From contig NZ_RBAK01000002.1 in NCBI RefSeq assembly GCF_003626595.1, forward strand, positions 186,001-250,000: DNA of 64,000 nt. Direction: 5' to 3'. Made by a program: the position numbers and the translations under genes. Shown here one piece after another: positions 32,201-40,453 of this stretch. The notes beneath the pieces were generated by a model. It was not told where the DNA came from. It worked only from the letters and a program-made list of their open reading frames with translations, and did not search any database. The DNA comes from Micromonospora endolithica (GTDB lineage: Bacteria; Actinomycetota; Actinomycetes; Mycobacteriales; Micromonosporaceae). The first letter of the stretch is position 1, and each line of letters starts with the position of its first letter.

Positions 32201-32856
32201 TGACCTACCACTACCGGATCCGTGCCGAGAACGCCGTCGCCTGCTCCACCTGGTCCAACAGCGTGCCCGCGTCGGTGCGCCTCACCGCCCCGACCGGGCT
32301 CACCGCGGCGGTGCCCCCGGCCGCGCCGCTGCGGGTGGCGCTGCGCTGGGCCAACCGGTCCTTCGCCACCGGGGTCGACGTGCAGCGAGCCACCAACCCC
32401 ACCTTCACCAGCGGCCCCGGCACCACCGCGATCGGGGTCGGCGACAACCACCTGGACCCCGCGGTGGCACCGGAGACGACGTACTACTACCGGGTCCGCA
32501 CCACGTACCTCGGCGCCGCCGCCCCCTGGTCGACCGTGGCGCAGGTGACCACGCCGCCCCGTCCCGCCGTACCCACCGGGCTGACCGTCACCGCCACCGC
32601 ACCGGGACCGGACACCGCGACGGTGGTCCTCGGTTGGGCCGCGACCACGCCGAGCGTGCCGGGGGCGGGCTTCGTCGTCCAACGGGCGCTGGACCCGGCG
32701 TTCACCCGGGAACTGGCCACGTTCACCGTCAACGGTCGCGGCTTCACCAACAGCGGTCTGGCCCGGGGCGTCACCTACCACTACCGCGTCCGCTCGTTCA
32801 ACGTCGTCGGCACCTCCCCCTTCAGCACCCCGCTGACCGCGACAACCCCCACCTGA
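29227..32856 (+). CDS. multicopper-oxidase-fold protein lacking most copper ligands, with three C-terminal FN3 domains
   Basis: 1209 residues. Residues about 60-920 follow the CotA/bilirubin-oxidase-type multicopper oxidase scaffold, but the copper motifs are broken: HLHGAHT is HLAGAQT (232-238), HDH is HDN (295-297), the HPIHFH block is QPIRLD (795-800), and WHCH is WHTQ (898-901). By my count His232, His295, His899, His905 and the axial Met910 remain, while seven ligands including the type 1 cysteine are lost. Residues 922-1209 are three fibronectin type III domains of about 95 residues. No signal peptide is seen. It cannot be a normal laccase and is probably structural or binding. GGGGAGAGCC precedes the ATG at 29227. 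Confidence 0.9.
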   Translation: MDIFRRIRLPRPDRAIPGGPEPADGRPPSGAVPAARRTDDPGPSGTPTTASLDPTARPRCFGTVPNFAHSPLPVVDADGRVTPGTGLRKFVDPLPTLATGPTTGPGPATGLPVAVPDTISHPGCDYYEIGLQEYAQRLHRDLPATRLRGYRQLNLGTDGTGHNTVTPPDRPWHLGPVVVARRGRPVRVKFINQLPTGRAGDLFLPVDDTLDGAGVGPLDGPAPYPQNRAVLHLAGAQTGWISAGNPWQWITPAGEITPYPTGVGLTHVPDMPEPGAGATTFYFPNDQSGRLLWFHDNTAGLSRLTVYSGQVALYLLTDPAEDELVADGVLPAEQVPLVFEDKTFVPDDTQLAAEDPTWDRDRWGARGSLWHPHVYQVRQNPYRDDGRNPTGRWDHGSWSRTAAGADGGGTGRADAPDPAPNPHHDPVTAPDEPPMAPRVPHPSAVPETFGDTVLVNGVAYPWLAVAPRTYRFRILNACTDRSLNLQLYRAAGAGPESGEVPMVAAVRAPGRPPGWPTDGRDGGVPDPAAVGPDLVQIGNEGGLLPAPAVIPSRPVSYRYDRRDPTVLNVDGHALLLAPGEQADVLVDFSTVAPGTNLVLYNDAPAPLPGFDPRYDHHTGAPDLAAEGGTPPSRPGYGPNTRTLLQFRVAGDPSPPYDLARLRERLPHAYAASQRPPIVPQPAYDAAFGTRTARETLVPVHATTVTFTPAGASAPVLLPLAVKAVQQVFEPDHGRLAGRLGVGHPHAGPLSPAALPLGPTDPATEVVHVSDPALPVGAPADGTQVWRIRGDGRQTQPIRLDGCDLQLVNRVGWDGTLRPPRPNELGWKQVIRVDPREDVVVALRPVPPTLPFKIGNSVRLLDPTRPAGARSGSTPVSPVDGRPAQVVNQLVNLGWEYRWHTQLAGHRDLGMSRPLVLRVAPNAPTGLTATPAPGSATALPAIALAWTGNGSRPPATSHLLQRATDATFSTGLTSITVAATATRWTDASVIPGVTYHYRIRAENAVACSTWSNSVPASVRLTAPTGLTAAVPPAAPLRVALRWANRSFATGVDVQRATNPTFTSGPGTTAIGVGDNHLDPAVAPETTYYYRVRTTYLGAAAPWSTVAQVTTPPRPAVPTGLTVTATAPGPDTATVVLGWAATTPSVPGAGFVVQRALDPAFTRELATFTVNGRGFTNSGLARGVTYHYRVRSFNVVGTSPFSTPLTATTPT

Positions 32857-32978
32857 CCCGCCCGCCGAGCGCGCGCTCGCCCACCGAGGCGGATCCGCCC
32901 GCCGAGCACGCTTTTTCCGTGAAAATGCGCGCGGGCACGACGGCGCGCGGGCACGACGGCACGGAGGGTGCGAGGGGG

Positions 32979-33761
32979 TCAGGGGTAGCGGAGGGGGGCG
33001 GGATCGACGGTGCGGAGTTCGGCCAGTGCCGACGACACTCCGTGCAGCAGGTCGGTCGCCTCGATCAGGCGGGTCGCCGCCAGCGGCTCGACGCCCGGAC
33101 GGGAGTCCTCCGCGACGTAGCCGGCGGCGGCCACCACCAACCGCTCGTACGCGGCCACGCCACTCTCCAGCTGCTCGGCGAGTGCCGCGTGCGCCTCGGC
33201 CAGGGGCGGTCGCGCGTCGGGTGGGGCGAGTCGCAGCGTCCGCTCGACGGCGGCCACCCGTCCGGCCAGGTCCCGCAGCGAGCGGTCGGCGGCGGCCGCC
33301 TCGGGCACCGCCGGCCCGGCCAGCCCGGTCAGTCGGGACGTCATCCCGGCCAGGGTCAGCGCCGCCCGGTCCAGCCGCGCCCACGGCTCGGCCGCGGAGG
33401 TGCCGCGCAGCGCCACCCGGGAACGCACCCGGCGTACCTCGGCGAGCACCCCCGGGCCGACCGGCAGCCGCTCCACGGCGGCGACCAGCCGCGCCCGGGA
33501 ACGGGCCGCGGTCTCGGCGGGGTCGAGCGCGGGCGGCGCGGGTTGGGCCGCCAGCGCGCGCAGGTCGAGCCAGCGCCAGGCGGTGAGCACCAGCGCGCCG
33601 CCCGCACCGGCGGCCCACGCCGCGTCGGGCAGACCCAGCCCGGCGTACGGGGTCAGCACCGCGGCCGCCCCGGCGAGCCCGCCGGCCGTGACGCTCCACC
33701 GGCGTGCCGACCGGCGCAGCCGGCCGAGTCGCCGGAAGTAGCGCGTACGCTCGTCTGCCAC
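32979..33761 (-). CDS. pspM: PspM-type envelope stress membrane protein
   Basis: 260 residues. Two hydrophobic helices lie at about 24-40 and 47-65 (WSVTAGGLAGAAAVLTPYAG; AAWAAGAGGALVLTAWRW), followed by a helical cytoplasmic domain of about 190 residues. This layout and its place right after pspA identify the actinobacterial PspM, which in mycobacteria links PspA to the membrane in the phage-shock response. The start is the GTG at 33759-33761 after GAGGAGG. It follows pspA by 23 bp, clearly co-transcribed. Confidence 0.82.
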   Translation of the reverse strand: MADERTRYFRRLGRLRRSARRWSVTAGGLAGAAAVLTPYAGLGLPDAAWAAGAGGALVLTAWRWLDLRALAAQPAPPALDPAETAARSRARLVAAVERLPVGPGVLAEVRRVRSRVALRGTSAAEPWARLDRAALTLAGMTSRLTGLAGPAVPEAAAADRSLRDLAGRVAAVERTLRLAPPDARPPLAEAHAALAEQLESGVAAYERLVVAAAGYVAEDSRPGVEPLAATRLIEATDLLHGVSSALAELRTVDPAPLRYP

Positions 33762-33784
33762 CTGTGCCTCCTCGACGCTGCCGC

Positions 33785-34645
33785 TCAGCCGGCGGCGGTG
33801 CTGTCGCCGCTGCTCCGGTCCCGGGCCATGCTGGCCCGGATCTCGTCGAGCTTGGCGGCACCCGGGTCGGCGGCGGGGGTGGTGCGCTCCACGGCGGGCT
33901 GGTCCTGCTGGCCGGCGAGCTGCTCACCGGCCATGCTCGACCGGATCTGTTCGAGCCGTGCGGAGCCCGCCGAGTCGAGGGTCGCCTTCTGGATCTCCAG
34001 CATCCGACCCTCGGCGGAGTTGCCGGCCAGCTCGGCCCGGCCCATCGCGTTGGCGTAGCGCCGCTCGATGCGGTCCCGCACCTCGTCCAGGCTGGGAGTG
34101 TTGCCCGGAGCGGTGAGCGCCGACATCGACTCCAGCGAGGCCGCGACGCTCTCCTGCATCCGGGCCTGCTCCAGCTGGCTGAGCAGGCGGGTCCGCTCGG
34201 CGAGCTTCTGCTGGAGGATCATCGAGTTGTTCTCGACCGCCTTGCGGGCCTGCGCGGCGGCGCCGAGCGCCTGGTCGTGCAGGGTCTTCAGGTCCTCGGT
34301 GGCCTGCTCGGCGGAGACCAGCTGGGTGGCGAGGGTCTGGGCGGACTGTTCGTAGCGGCCGGCCTCGGCCTCGTCACCCCGGGCCCGGGCCTGGTCGGAC
34401 AGGACGAGGGCCTGACGGGCGTTGCCCTGGAGCCGTTCGACCTCGGTCATCTGCCGGGAGAGCTTCATCTCCAGCTGCCGCTGGTTGCCGATCACCGCTG
34501 CGGCCTGCTGGACGAGCGCCTGGTGCTGGCGCTGCGCGTCCTCGATGGCCTGCTGGATCTGCACCTTGGGATCGGCATGCTCGTCGATCTTGGCGCCGAA
34601 CAGCGCCATCAGGTAGTTCCAACCCTTGACGAACGGGTTCGCCAT
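33785..34645 (-). CDS. pspA: PspA/IM30 phage-shock protein
   Basis: 286 residues. It is almost entirely alpha-helical coiled coil from residue 25 to 200 ([42 protein letters not shown]), as in PspA/IM30/Vipp1 proteins, which form ESCRT-III-like scaffolds that protect stressed membranes. The N-terminal amphipathic segment is [17 protein letters not shown]. The tail after residue 225 is longer than in enterobacterial PspA and carries a duplicated motif, LEQIRSSMA (231-239) and LDEIRASMA (266-274). It lies downstream of clgR and upstream of pspM. Confidence 0.92.
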   Translation of the reverse strand: MANPFVKGWNYLMALFGAKIDEHADPKVQIQQAIEDAQRQHQALVQQAAAVIGNQRQLEMKLSRQMTEVERLQGNARQALVLSDQARARGDEAEAGRYEQSAQTLATQLVSAEQATEDLKTLHDQALGAAAQARKAVENNSMILQQKLAERTRLLSQLEQARMQESVAASLESMSALTAPGNTPSLDEVRDRIERRYANAMGRAELAGNSAEGRMLEIQKATLDSAGSARLEQIRSSMAGEQLAGQQDQPAVERTTPAADPGAAKLDEIRASMARDRSSGDSTAAG

Positions 34646-34801
34646 CTCCGCGGTATCCCCTCAGTCGCGTCGCTCCGCCTCGACGGGCCGGTGGCCACCG
34701 GCCGGCCTCCGGCACGGCAGTGACTCCATCGTCCCAGCCGCATGCCACCCGGGCATCCGGACCGGTCAACCGGGCTCGTGCCGACACCGTCCGCGATCAA
34801 C

Positions 34802-34816
34802 CCTACGCGGCGTAGG
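34802..34816. promoter_or_regulatory. 15-bp inverted repeat between clgR and pspA
   Basis: CCTACGC-G-GCGTAGG is a perfect 7+1+7 inverted repeat in the 240-bp gap between the clgR stop (34886) and the pspA start (34645). On the minus strand it ends in TAGGGT, a possible -10 element for pspA. It does not match the spacing I recall for ClgR sites. It could be an operator or a terminator; the rest of the gap holds no gene. Confidence 0.4.
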
Positions 34817-34885
34817 AGGCACCGACCACGGGGTGCGCGACGGCCTCGATCCCGCAAGCGTGGTCGGCGCGGGTCGGGGGGCGGA

Positions 34886-35338
34886 TCAGGCGGCGCAGAC
34901 CACGTCGCGGTCGCCCTTGCGGACCCGCGTGCTGCGCAGCGTGGCCTTGAGCGGGGAGTCCTGCCGGACCTGGACCGCGACGGCGCCGTCCGAGGTGACC
35001 TGGCGTACGCCCCGGTTGGTGGCCTTGCGCACGGTGGCCGCCGCCGCGACCGTGGTGGCCTCGACCGGCTCGTCGGCGACCGGGACCAGCACGCCGGGCA
35101 TCTGCTCGGCGAGCGCCACCGTGTCGCTGACCTCGCGGAGCAGCTCGGAGAGTCGGGCACCGAGGGCGTCGCAGATGGCGGCGAGCAGTTCGCTGGACGG
35201 CTCCTTGTGTCCGCGTTCGATCTCGGACAGGTAACCGAGGCTGACGTTGGCGGCGGAGGACACCTCGCGCAGCGTGCGGTGTTGCCCCTGCCGGCGTGCC
35301 CGCAGCGCGTCACCGATCACCCGGCGTAGCAGGACCAT
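34886..35338 (-). CDS. clgR: ClgR-like transcriptional regulator (Cro/C1 HTH)
   Basis: 150 residues. The helix-turn-helix [27 protein letters not shown] (about 22-48) is the ClgR/PopR signature. The C-terminus ends in Ala-Ala (DVVCAA), a Clp-type degron as known for ClgR. In mycobacteria and corynebacteria ClgR activates clp and psp genes under envelope stress and is itself degraded by Clp protease. GGGGAGG precedes the ATG at 35336-35338. The order clgR-pspA-pspM matches that in mycobacteria as I recall it. Confidence 0.9.
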   Translation of the reverse strand: MVLLRRVIGDALRARRQGQHRTLREVSSAANVSLGYLSEIERGHKEPSSELLAAICDALGARLSELLREVSDTVALAEQMPGVLVPVADEPVEATTVAAAATVRKATNRGVRQVTSDGAVAVQVRQDSPLKATLRSTRVRKGDRDVVCAA

Positions 35339-35507
35339 CGCACCTCCCCTGGGGGAACACCTCGTCACCCCGGCCAACCGGCCCGGCACGATCCACCGTG
35401 CCGACCCGACCGACGGAGCCTTCCCGCAACCGTACCCGTTGCCGGCCCGGCCGACATCCCACCCCGCCCGTCCAATCCGAGGGCCGGGACGGGTCGGGAC
35501 GGTCGGG

Positions 35508-36050
35508 TCAGGCCGCGCTGCCGGCGGTCGCGGCGTCGTGGTCCAGGGCGTGGACCCGCTCGGCGAGCAGCCGCAGCGCCTCGATCACCGCGGCGGCGCG
35601 GATGTGGTCCCGGCCACCGTCCAGGTCGAGCCGGCGCACCTCGCTGCCGGACGGGCCGGCCACCGCCACGTAGACCAGACCGACCGGGTTGCCGTCCTGC
35701 GGTTCCGGGCCGGCCACGCCGGTGGTGGCCAGGCCCCAGTCGGCCGCACAGCGCCGCCGACCACCCTCGGCGAGCGCCACGGCGACGTCCGGGTCGACCG
35801 GGCCGCGGGCGTCGAGCAGGTCCTCCGGTACGCCGGCCAGCCGCGCCTTCAACTCGGTGGCGTAGACCACCAGCCCACCCTGGTAGACGCTGCTCACCCC
35901 GGCGATCTCCACGATCGAGGCGGCCACCAGGCCACCGGTCAACGACTCGACCGTGGCCAGGGTCTCCCGCCGCTGGGCGAGGCTGTGCACCACGCCGGCC
36001 GCCGGGGAACCGGCCGGTCGTACCCCTGCCGCGTCGGTCTCGGTCTCCAT
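35508..36050 (-). CDS. cinA: nicotinamide-nucleotide amidase (CinA C-terminal domain family)
   Basis: 180 residues. It holds only the CinA C-terminal domain (PncC type): [27 protein letters not shown] sequence carries the catalytic serine region, then [37 protein letters not shown]. It deamidates nicotinamide mononucleotide in NAD recycling. AAGGAG lies 6 bases before the ATG at 36048-36050, which favours this start over one 15 codons upstream. It sits between clgR and pgsA on the same strand, in the usual actinobacterial cluster. Confidence 0.9.
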   Translation of the reverse strand: METETDAAGVRPAGSPAAGVVHSLAQRRETLATVESLTGGLVAASIVEIAGVSSVYQGGLVVYATELKARLAGVPEDLLDARGPVDPDVAVALAEGGRRRCAADWGLATTGVAGPEPQDGNPVGLVYVAVAGPSGSEVRRLDLDGGRDHIRAAAVIEALRLLAERVHALDHDAATAGSAA

Positions 36051-36086
36051 CCCGCTCTCCTTCCCCCGCACTTCCCGATCAACCTC

Positions 36087-36148
36087 GTCGATCATGAAGT
36101 GGTTGTGCCGGCACGCCCGCGCACGGTGGGGACAGCTTCATGGTCGAC
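36087..36148. terminator. hairpin between pgsA and cinA
   Basis: GTCGATCATGAAG (36087-36099) and CTTCATGGTCGAC (36136-36148) pair over 13 positions with one mismatch and a 36-base loop. It lies in the 107-bp gap after the pgsA stop and before the cinA start. It could terminate or attenuate pgsA-to-cinA readthrough, or be a dispersed repeat. Confidence 0.45.
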
Positions 36149-36157
36149 CATCGGGGT

Positions 36158-36832
36158 TCAGGGGCTGGGGCGGCGGAGGCGCAGGGCGCGGGCGAGGTAG
36201 TCGAAGCCGGTGAGCACCGTGACCGCCACCGCGGCGGCCATGATCCACGGGCCGACCGCGGCGAGGGCGGCGGGCATCGGCCAGAGGTACCAGGTGATGG
36301 CGAGGATCTGCAGCGCCGTCTTGATCTTGCCGCCCCGGCTGGCCGCGATCACCCCGTGCCGGAGCACCCAGAAGCGCAGCGCGGTGATGCCCAGCTCCCG
36401 GGCCAGGATGACGGCCGTCACCCACCAGGGCAGCAGGTCGTACCAGGAGAGCAGCAGGAGCGCGGCACCGGTGAGCGCCTTGTCGGCGATCGGGTCGGCG
36501 ACCTTCCCGACGGAGGTGACCAGCCCGAACCGGCGGGCGATCCAGCCGTCCACCAGGTCCGTCACCGACGCCACCGCGAAGATCAGGCAGGCGGCGATCC
36601 GCCAGCCGGCGTGCGTCATCCCGGAGACGACCACCGAGGCGCCGAAGACCGGCACCAGCACCAGGCGCAGCAGGGTCAGCGCGTTCGCCGCGTTGAGGAC
36701 GGGCACCCGGGCCACCACCGGCGGCACCGTCGACTCCGTCGCCCCGGTCACCGCCGCGTCCCGCTCCGGTCGCCATGGCGCACCTGACCCCCCACCATGT
36801 GGCTCCCTCGTTCGCTCCGGGCCTGCCGTCAC
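36158..36832 (-). CDS. pgsA: CDP-diacylglycerol-glycerol-3-phosphate 3-phosphatidyltransferase (PgsA-type)
   Basis: 224 residues with about four to five membrane helices. The CDP-alcohol phosphatidyltransferase motif D-x2-DG-x2-AR-x8-G-x3-D-x3-D is intact: Asp92, Asp95, Gly96, Ala99, Arg100, Gly109, Asp113, Asp117. It makes phosphatidylglycerol phosphate in the cytoplasmic membrane, though a phosphatidylinositol-phosphate role cannot be excluded from sequence. The GTG at 36830-36832 overlaps the rimO stop as GTGA, supporting this start and a shared transcript. Confidence 0.9.
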   Translation of the reverse strand: MTAGPERTREPHGGGSGAPWRPERDAAVTGATESTVPPVVARVPVLNAANALTLLRLVLVPVFGASVVVSGMTHAGWRIAACLIFAVASVTDLVDGWIARRFGLVTSVGKVADPIADKALTGAALLLLSWYDLLPWWVTAVILARELGITALRFWVLRHGVIAASRGGKIKTALQILAITWYLWPMPAALAAVGPWIMAAAVAVTVLTGFDYLARALRLRRPSP

Positions 36833-38334
36833 CGCGCCGCGCCGGGCGCCGCCGAGATCATCTCATCCGGGACCGCCACCAGGTCCACCCCTTCGGTCGC
36901 GGTGACCGTGGCGCGGACCAGGTCACCCGGACGCAGGGCGGCCAGGTCGACCCCGCCCTCGACCGGGGCGACCAGGGTCGTCGAGCCGTCCACCTCGGGC
37001 GCCTGGTGCGCGGCGCGACCCTCGACCACGCCGCCGTCGACCGAGTCCACCAGCACCTCGACGGTGGAGCCGAGCCGCTCCTCGGCCCGCTGCGAGCACA
37101 GCTCGTCGGTGAGCGCGGCGAGCCTGTCGTAGCGTCGTTTGATCGTCCCGGCGGACACCTTGCCGGGCAGGCCGGCGGCCTCGGTCCCGTCCTCGTCGCT
37201 GTAGTCGAACACGCCGATCGCGTCCAGCCGCGCCTCGGTCAGGAACCGGACCAGTTCCGCCACGTCGGACCTGGTCTCTCCCGGGAAGCCGACGATGAAG
37301 TTGCTCCGTGCGCCCGCCTCGGGGGCCAGCGCCCGGGCCGCGGCCAGCAGGTCCAGGAACCGGTCGGTGGAGCCGAAACGGCGCATCCGGCGCAGCACCG
37401 GCTCGCTGGAGTGCTGGAACGACAGGTCGAAGTACGGCGCCACGCCGGGTGTGGTGGCGATCACCTCGACCAGGCCGGGCCGCGTCTCGGCCGGCTGGAG
37501 GTAGCTGGCCCGCACCCGCACGATGCCGTCGATCGCGGCGAGCTGCGGCAACAGCTTCTCCAGCGCCCGCGGATCGCCCAGGTCCTTGCCGTACGACGTC
37601 GAGTTCTCACTGACCAGCACCAGCTCGCGGACGCCGGTCTTGGCCAGCCACTCCGCCTCGGCGAGCAGCTCGTCCGGCGTACGCGAGACGAACGCGCCGC
37701 GGAAGGCGGGAATGGCGCAGAACGCGCAGCGTCGGTCGCAACCACTGGCCAGCTTGAGCGACGCGACCGGGCCGGTGTCGAGCCGGTGCCGCAGCACCTG
37801 CCGCAGGTGGGCCGGGGTGTGCTCGTCGGTCTCCAGCGCCGACCGGGTGGGGGTGCCGTGGCCGGGCAGCGACACGGCGGCGGCCCGCCGGTTGACCGGG
37901 GTCAGCGGCAGCAGCTCACGACGGTCCCGCGGGACGTGCGCGTCGAGCCTGGTGCCGGCGACGACGGCGTCGAGCCGGGCCGCGATGTCCGGGTAGTCGT
38001 CGAAGCTCAGCACCGCCTGCGCCTCGGGCAGGCTCTCGGCCAGCTCCCGCCCGTACCGCTCGGCCATGCAGCCGGCGGCCACCACCTTCGCGCCGGTCCC
38101 GGCGGCGGCGAGCAACGTCTGGATGGAGTCCTGCTTGGCCTTTTCCACGAAACCGCAGGTGTTGACCACCACCACGTCGGCGCCCTCGCCGTCGGTGGTG
38201 ACCTGCCAACCGTCGGCGTGCAGCCGGGCGGCCAGCTCCTCCGAGTCGACCTCGTTGCGGGCGCAGCCCAGGGTCAGCAGGGCGACCCGGCGGCCGTCGG
38301 CGGTGTTGTCGGAAGGAGAGGTGGCAGACACCAT
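36829..38334 (-). CDS. rimO: ribosomal protein S12 methylthiotransferase RimO
   Basis: 501 residues. The N-terminal MTTase domain has cysteines 24, 60 and 89 ([33 protein letters not shown]). The radical-SAM CxxxCxxC is Cys199, Cys203 and Cys206 ([12 protein letters not shown]). A TRAM domain closes the protein. It adds a methylthio group to an aspartate of ribosomal protein S12. RimO rather than MiaB is favoured by the spacing and by [11 protein letters not shown]. The start is the ATG at 38332-38334; a GTG follows directly. Confidence 0.94.
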   Translation of the reverse strand: MVSATSPSDNTADGRRVALLTLGCARNEVDSEELAARLHADGWQVTTDGEGADVVVVNTCGFVEKAKQDSIQTLLAAAGTGAKVVAAGCMAERYGRELAESLPEAQAVLSFDDYPDIAARLDAVVAGTRLDAHVPRDRRELLPLTPVNRRAAAVSLPGHGTPTRSALETDEHTPAHLRQVLRHRLDTGPVASLKLASGCDRRCAFCAIPAFRGAFVSRTPDELLAEAEWLAKTGVRELVLVSENSTSYGKDLGDPRALEKLLPQLAAIDGIVRVRASYLQPAETRPGLVEVIATTPGVAPYFDLSFQHSSEPVLRRMRRFGSTDRFLDLLAAARALAPEAGARSNFIVGFPGETRSDVAELVRFLTEARLDAIGVFDYSDEDGTEAAGLPGKVSAGTIKRRYDRLAALTDELCSQRAEERLGSTVEVLVDSVDGGVVEGRAAHQAPEVDGSTTLVAPVEGGVDLAALRPGDLVRATVTATEGVDLVAVPDEMISAAPGAAR

Positions 38335-38394
38335 CCGAGGGTACCGGGCGCGGCGGCCCGGACCGTCAACGGCGGCCCGCCGGCATCGGCCGGC

Positions 38395-39342
38395 TCACAT
38401 CCGGTGTCCGCCGGCCGGTCGGACGACCGCCGCGCCGGCCCGGACCAGCCGGTCGAGGAGGAAGACCTCGGTACCGGCCAGCCCGGTGGAGCAGAAGACC
38501 GACACCTGGTCCGCGGTGGTCCGGCCGGCGACCGCCCCGGCGAGCACCGCGCCCAGGTCGCGCAGCCGTCCGGCGTACGGTTCGACGGCGGCGAGCATCG
38601 GCGGCACGTACGCGGTCGCCTGGACCGGTGAGTCGGTGACCAGCACCTCGGCGCGCTCCAGCAGGTCGGTGCCGAACTCGTGCCGGTCGGCCTGCTTGAA
38701 GCCGACCGCGTTGACGTGGGTGCCCGGGGCCAGATCGGCCGCGTCGAGCACCGGGGTGACGCTGGTGGTGGCGAGGACCACCACGTCGGCGCCGGCGACC
38801 GCCTCCCGGACGGTGCCCACCGGCACCGCCGGAACGCCCAGCTCGGCGCGGACCCGGTCGGCGAACGCCGCCCTCCGGGCAGCAGAGCGGCTCTGCACCC
38901 GGATCTGTCGCAGCGGGCGGACCGCGGCGGCGGCCCAGACCTGCGTCCACGCCTGTCGGCCGGAGCCGATCACGCCGATCGTCGCCGCATCGGGACGGGC
39001 GAGTGCGTCGATGGCCACCCCGCCCAGTCCGCCGGTCCGCCGGGAGCCCAGTTCCTCGCCGACCGCGACCGCCCGCACCGCACCGGTCCGCGCGTCGTGC
39101 AGCACCACGAGCTGCGCCGACTCGGGCAGGCCGAACGTGTCGTACGAGCGGTAGCCGTACCACTCGCCGGTGAGGTGACCGGCGGTGAGCACCATCCGCC
39201 CGCCCGCCAGCGACGCCGACGCGCGGGGCGGGGCGACGAGCCGACCGGCGTACGCGGCCCGCAACGCGTCCCGCATGGCCGCGACCGTGGCGGCGGCGTC
39301 GAGGGTGGCAGCGACCTCCTGGTCGGTGACAAGCATGGTCAT
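38395..39342 (-). CDS. ornithine cyclodeaminase/mu-crystallin family protein
   Basis: 315 residues. RPDAATIGVIGSGRQAWTQ is the Rossmann GxGxxA-type NAD(P) site, and KQADRHEFGTDLLERAEVLVTDS and the N-terminal AYAGRLVAPPRAS complete the family pattern. Members include ornithine cyclodeaminase, alanine dehydrogenase and ketimine reductases; which one cannot be told here. The start is the ATG at 39340-39342. It is divergent from the gdx gene with its riboswitch leader. Confidence 0.85.
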   Translation of the reverse strand: MTMLVTDQEVAATLDAAATVAAMRDALRAAYAGRLVAPPRASASLAGGRMVLTAGHLTGEWYGYRSYDTFGLPESAQLVVLHDARTGAVRAVAVGEELGSRRTGGLGGVAIDALARPDAATIGVIGSGRQAWTQVWAAAAVRPLRQIRVQSRSAARRAAFADRVRAELGVPAVPVGTVREAVAGADVVVLATTSVTPVLDAADLAPGTHVNAVGFKQADRHEFGTDLLERAEVLVTDSPVQATAYVPPMLAAVEPYAGRLRDLGAVLAGAVAGRTTADQVSVFCSTGLAGTEVFLLDRLVRAGAAVVRPAGGHRM

Positions 39343-39480
39343 CGGTCCAGCATGCGACGTGAAGTCGACTTCAACTCAACGCCCGGTGGGAGAGGTCACC
39401 GTCGGGCCGTCCGGACCGGTGCTAGCGTCGGTCCCGGTGGCCGATCCACCGCCGGCACCACACCGGCGCACCGGTCACCG

Positions 39481-39521
39481 CCGGACGAGGGTGGGCGTAC
39501 CCGGTCAGGACAAGACGCCCC
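39481..39521 (+). promoter_or_regulatory. guanidine-III (ykkC-III) riboswitch aptamer
   Basis: The 41 bases match the guanidine-III riboswitch of known structure from Thermobifida fusca as I remember it: CCGGACGAGG at the 5' end, then TACCCGGTCAGGACAAGACG. The second stem differs in sequence but keeps pairing (GGGCGT with ACGCCC), a compensatory change that supports a real RNA fold. The terminal CCGG/CCGG pairing is also intact. It lies 62 bases upstream of a guanidinium exporter gene. A hairpin, GTCCCG ... CGGGAC (about 39537-39561), follows and may be the expression platform. Confidence 0.9.
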
Positions 39522-39583
39522 GCGACCTTCAACCGTCGTCCCGACCTTCGACCCCGGGACCCGCTTTCGCCGAGGTGACCACC

Positions 39584-39898
39584 GTGGCCTGGATCGTGCT
39601 CGTGATCTCCGGACTGCTCGAGACCGCCTGGGCGATCGCCCTGGACCGCAGCAACGGCTTCAGCCGCCCCCTGCCGACCGCCGTCTTCGGGGTCACCCTG
39701 GTGCTCAGCATGGCCGGCCTGGCGTACGCGCTGCGCGAGATCCCGGTCGGCACCGGCTACGCGGTGTGGGTCGGCATCGGCGCGGTGGGCACCGCCCTGG
39801 TCGGGATGCTCGCCCTCAACGAGTCGGCCAGTCTGCCCCGCATCGCCTGCCTGCTCCTGGTCGTGGCCGGCGTGGTCGGCCTGAAGATCTACCACTGA
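39584..39898 (+). CDS. gdx: guanidinium exporter (SMR family, SugE/Gdx type)
   Basis: 104 residues with four membrane helices, standard SMR length. WIVLVISGLLETAWAIALDRSNGF carries the conserved membrane glutamate (Glu13), and the Gdx subtype is supported by the riboswitch. Small multidrug-resistance proteins act as dimers exchanging guanidinium for protons. The GTG at 39584 gives VAWIVLV, the family N-terminus; GAGG lies before it. Expression is likely switched on by guanidine through the aptamer at 39481-39521. Only one SMR gene is present, so it should be a homodimer. Confidence 0.92.
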   Translation: MAWIVLVISGLLETAWAIALDRSNGFSRPLPTAVFGVTLVLSMAGLAYALREIPVGTGYAVWVGIGAVGTALVGMLALNESASLPRIACLLLVVAGVVGLKIYH

Positions 39899-39935
39899 CC
39901 GCGCATCGCCCCGCACGCCCACGCTTACGCCCACG

Positions 39936-40014
39936 CAAGATCGTGCCCGATCCGGGAAGTAGGGGCATCGGTGCGCTCGCGAGGCCACTACTTCGTGGTT
40001 GGAGCACGATCTTG
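39936..40014. repeat. long imperfect hairpin after gdx
   Basis: Arms of 27 bases (39936-39962 and 39988-40014) pair perfectly at both ends, CAAGATCGTGC with GCACGATCTTG and GAAGTAG with CTACTTC, with mismatches in the middle. The loop is 25 bases. It lies between gdx and the next plus-strand gene. It could terminate gdx or be a palindromic dispersed repeat. Confidence 0.6.
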
Positions 40015-40100
40015 TCGGCCAGACCCGTCGAGGCGTGACGAAGAGCGACAGTGGGTAGAGATCGGGCGGCACCGCAGGCTCTCATCCCCCGGAGGCAGAC

Positions 40101-40346
40101 ATGGCCAACGTCCACAGCAACGCCCGTCCCCGCACCAACGCCGCCCGCATCTGCACGATCGTCGGTTTCGTGTTCGCGGGCCTCGCGCTCCTGCTCAACC
40201 CGCTGCTCTTCGGCATCATCGGCCTGGTCCTGGGCATCGTCGGCGCGGTCCTCGGCGACAAGCCGCTGGGCTGGTACGCGGCCATCGCCAACGTGGCCGC
40301 CATTGTGATCAACATGGTGCTCTTCGCGGCGCTCGTCAACAACTGA
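40101..40346 (+). CDS. small membrane protein, two to three helices
   Basis: 81 residues. A short basic N-terminus (ARPRTNAARIC) is followed by helices at about 18-35, 36-53 and 58-77 (GFVFAGLALLLNPLLFGIIGLVLGIVGAVLG; WYAAIANVAAIVINMVLF). It resembles small DUF4190-like proteins; function unknown. A good GGAGG-like leader precedes the ATG at 40101. It ends 13 bp before a very strong terminator. Confidence 0.75.
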   Translation: MANVHSNARPRTNAARICTIVGFVFAGLALLLNPLLFGIIGLVLGIVGAVLGDKPLGWYAAIANVAAIVINMVLFAALVNN

Positions 40347-40359
40347 CCTGGTCGCCTCC

Positions 40360-40400
40360 ACGCCACGGGCCCGCCGGTTCGACCGGCGGGCCCGTGGCGT
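40360..40400. terminator. strong bidirectional terminator
   Basis: A perfect 19-bp stem, ACGCCACGGGCCCGCCGGT with its complement, closes on a TCG loop of three bases (a TTCGA cap). It lies between the convergent ends of the small membrane protein gene and the VOC gene, so it likely serves both. Confidence 0.85.
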
Positions 40401-40453
40401 GTCGAGATGACATGCCGACCCGGCCCCGCGGCGAGCGGACGCGACGGGGAACG

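Noticed and set aside
34802..34816. ClgR-binding site upstream of pspA
   Set aside because: The spacing between CGC and GCG is one base, not the longer gap I recall for ClgR operators; kept only as an unassigned palindrome.
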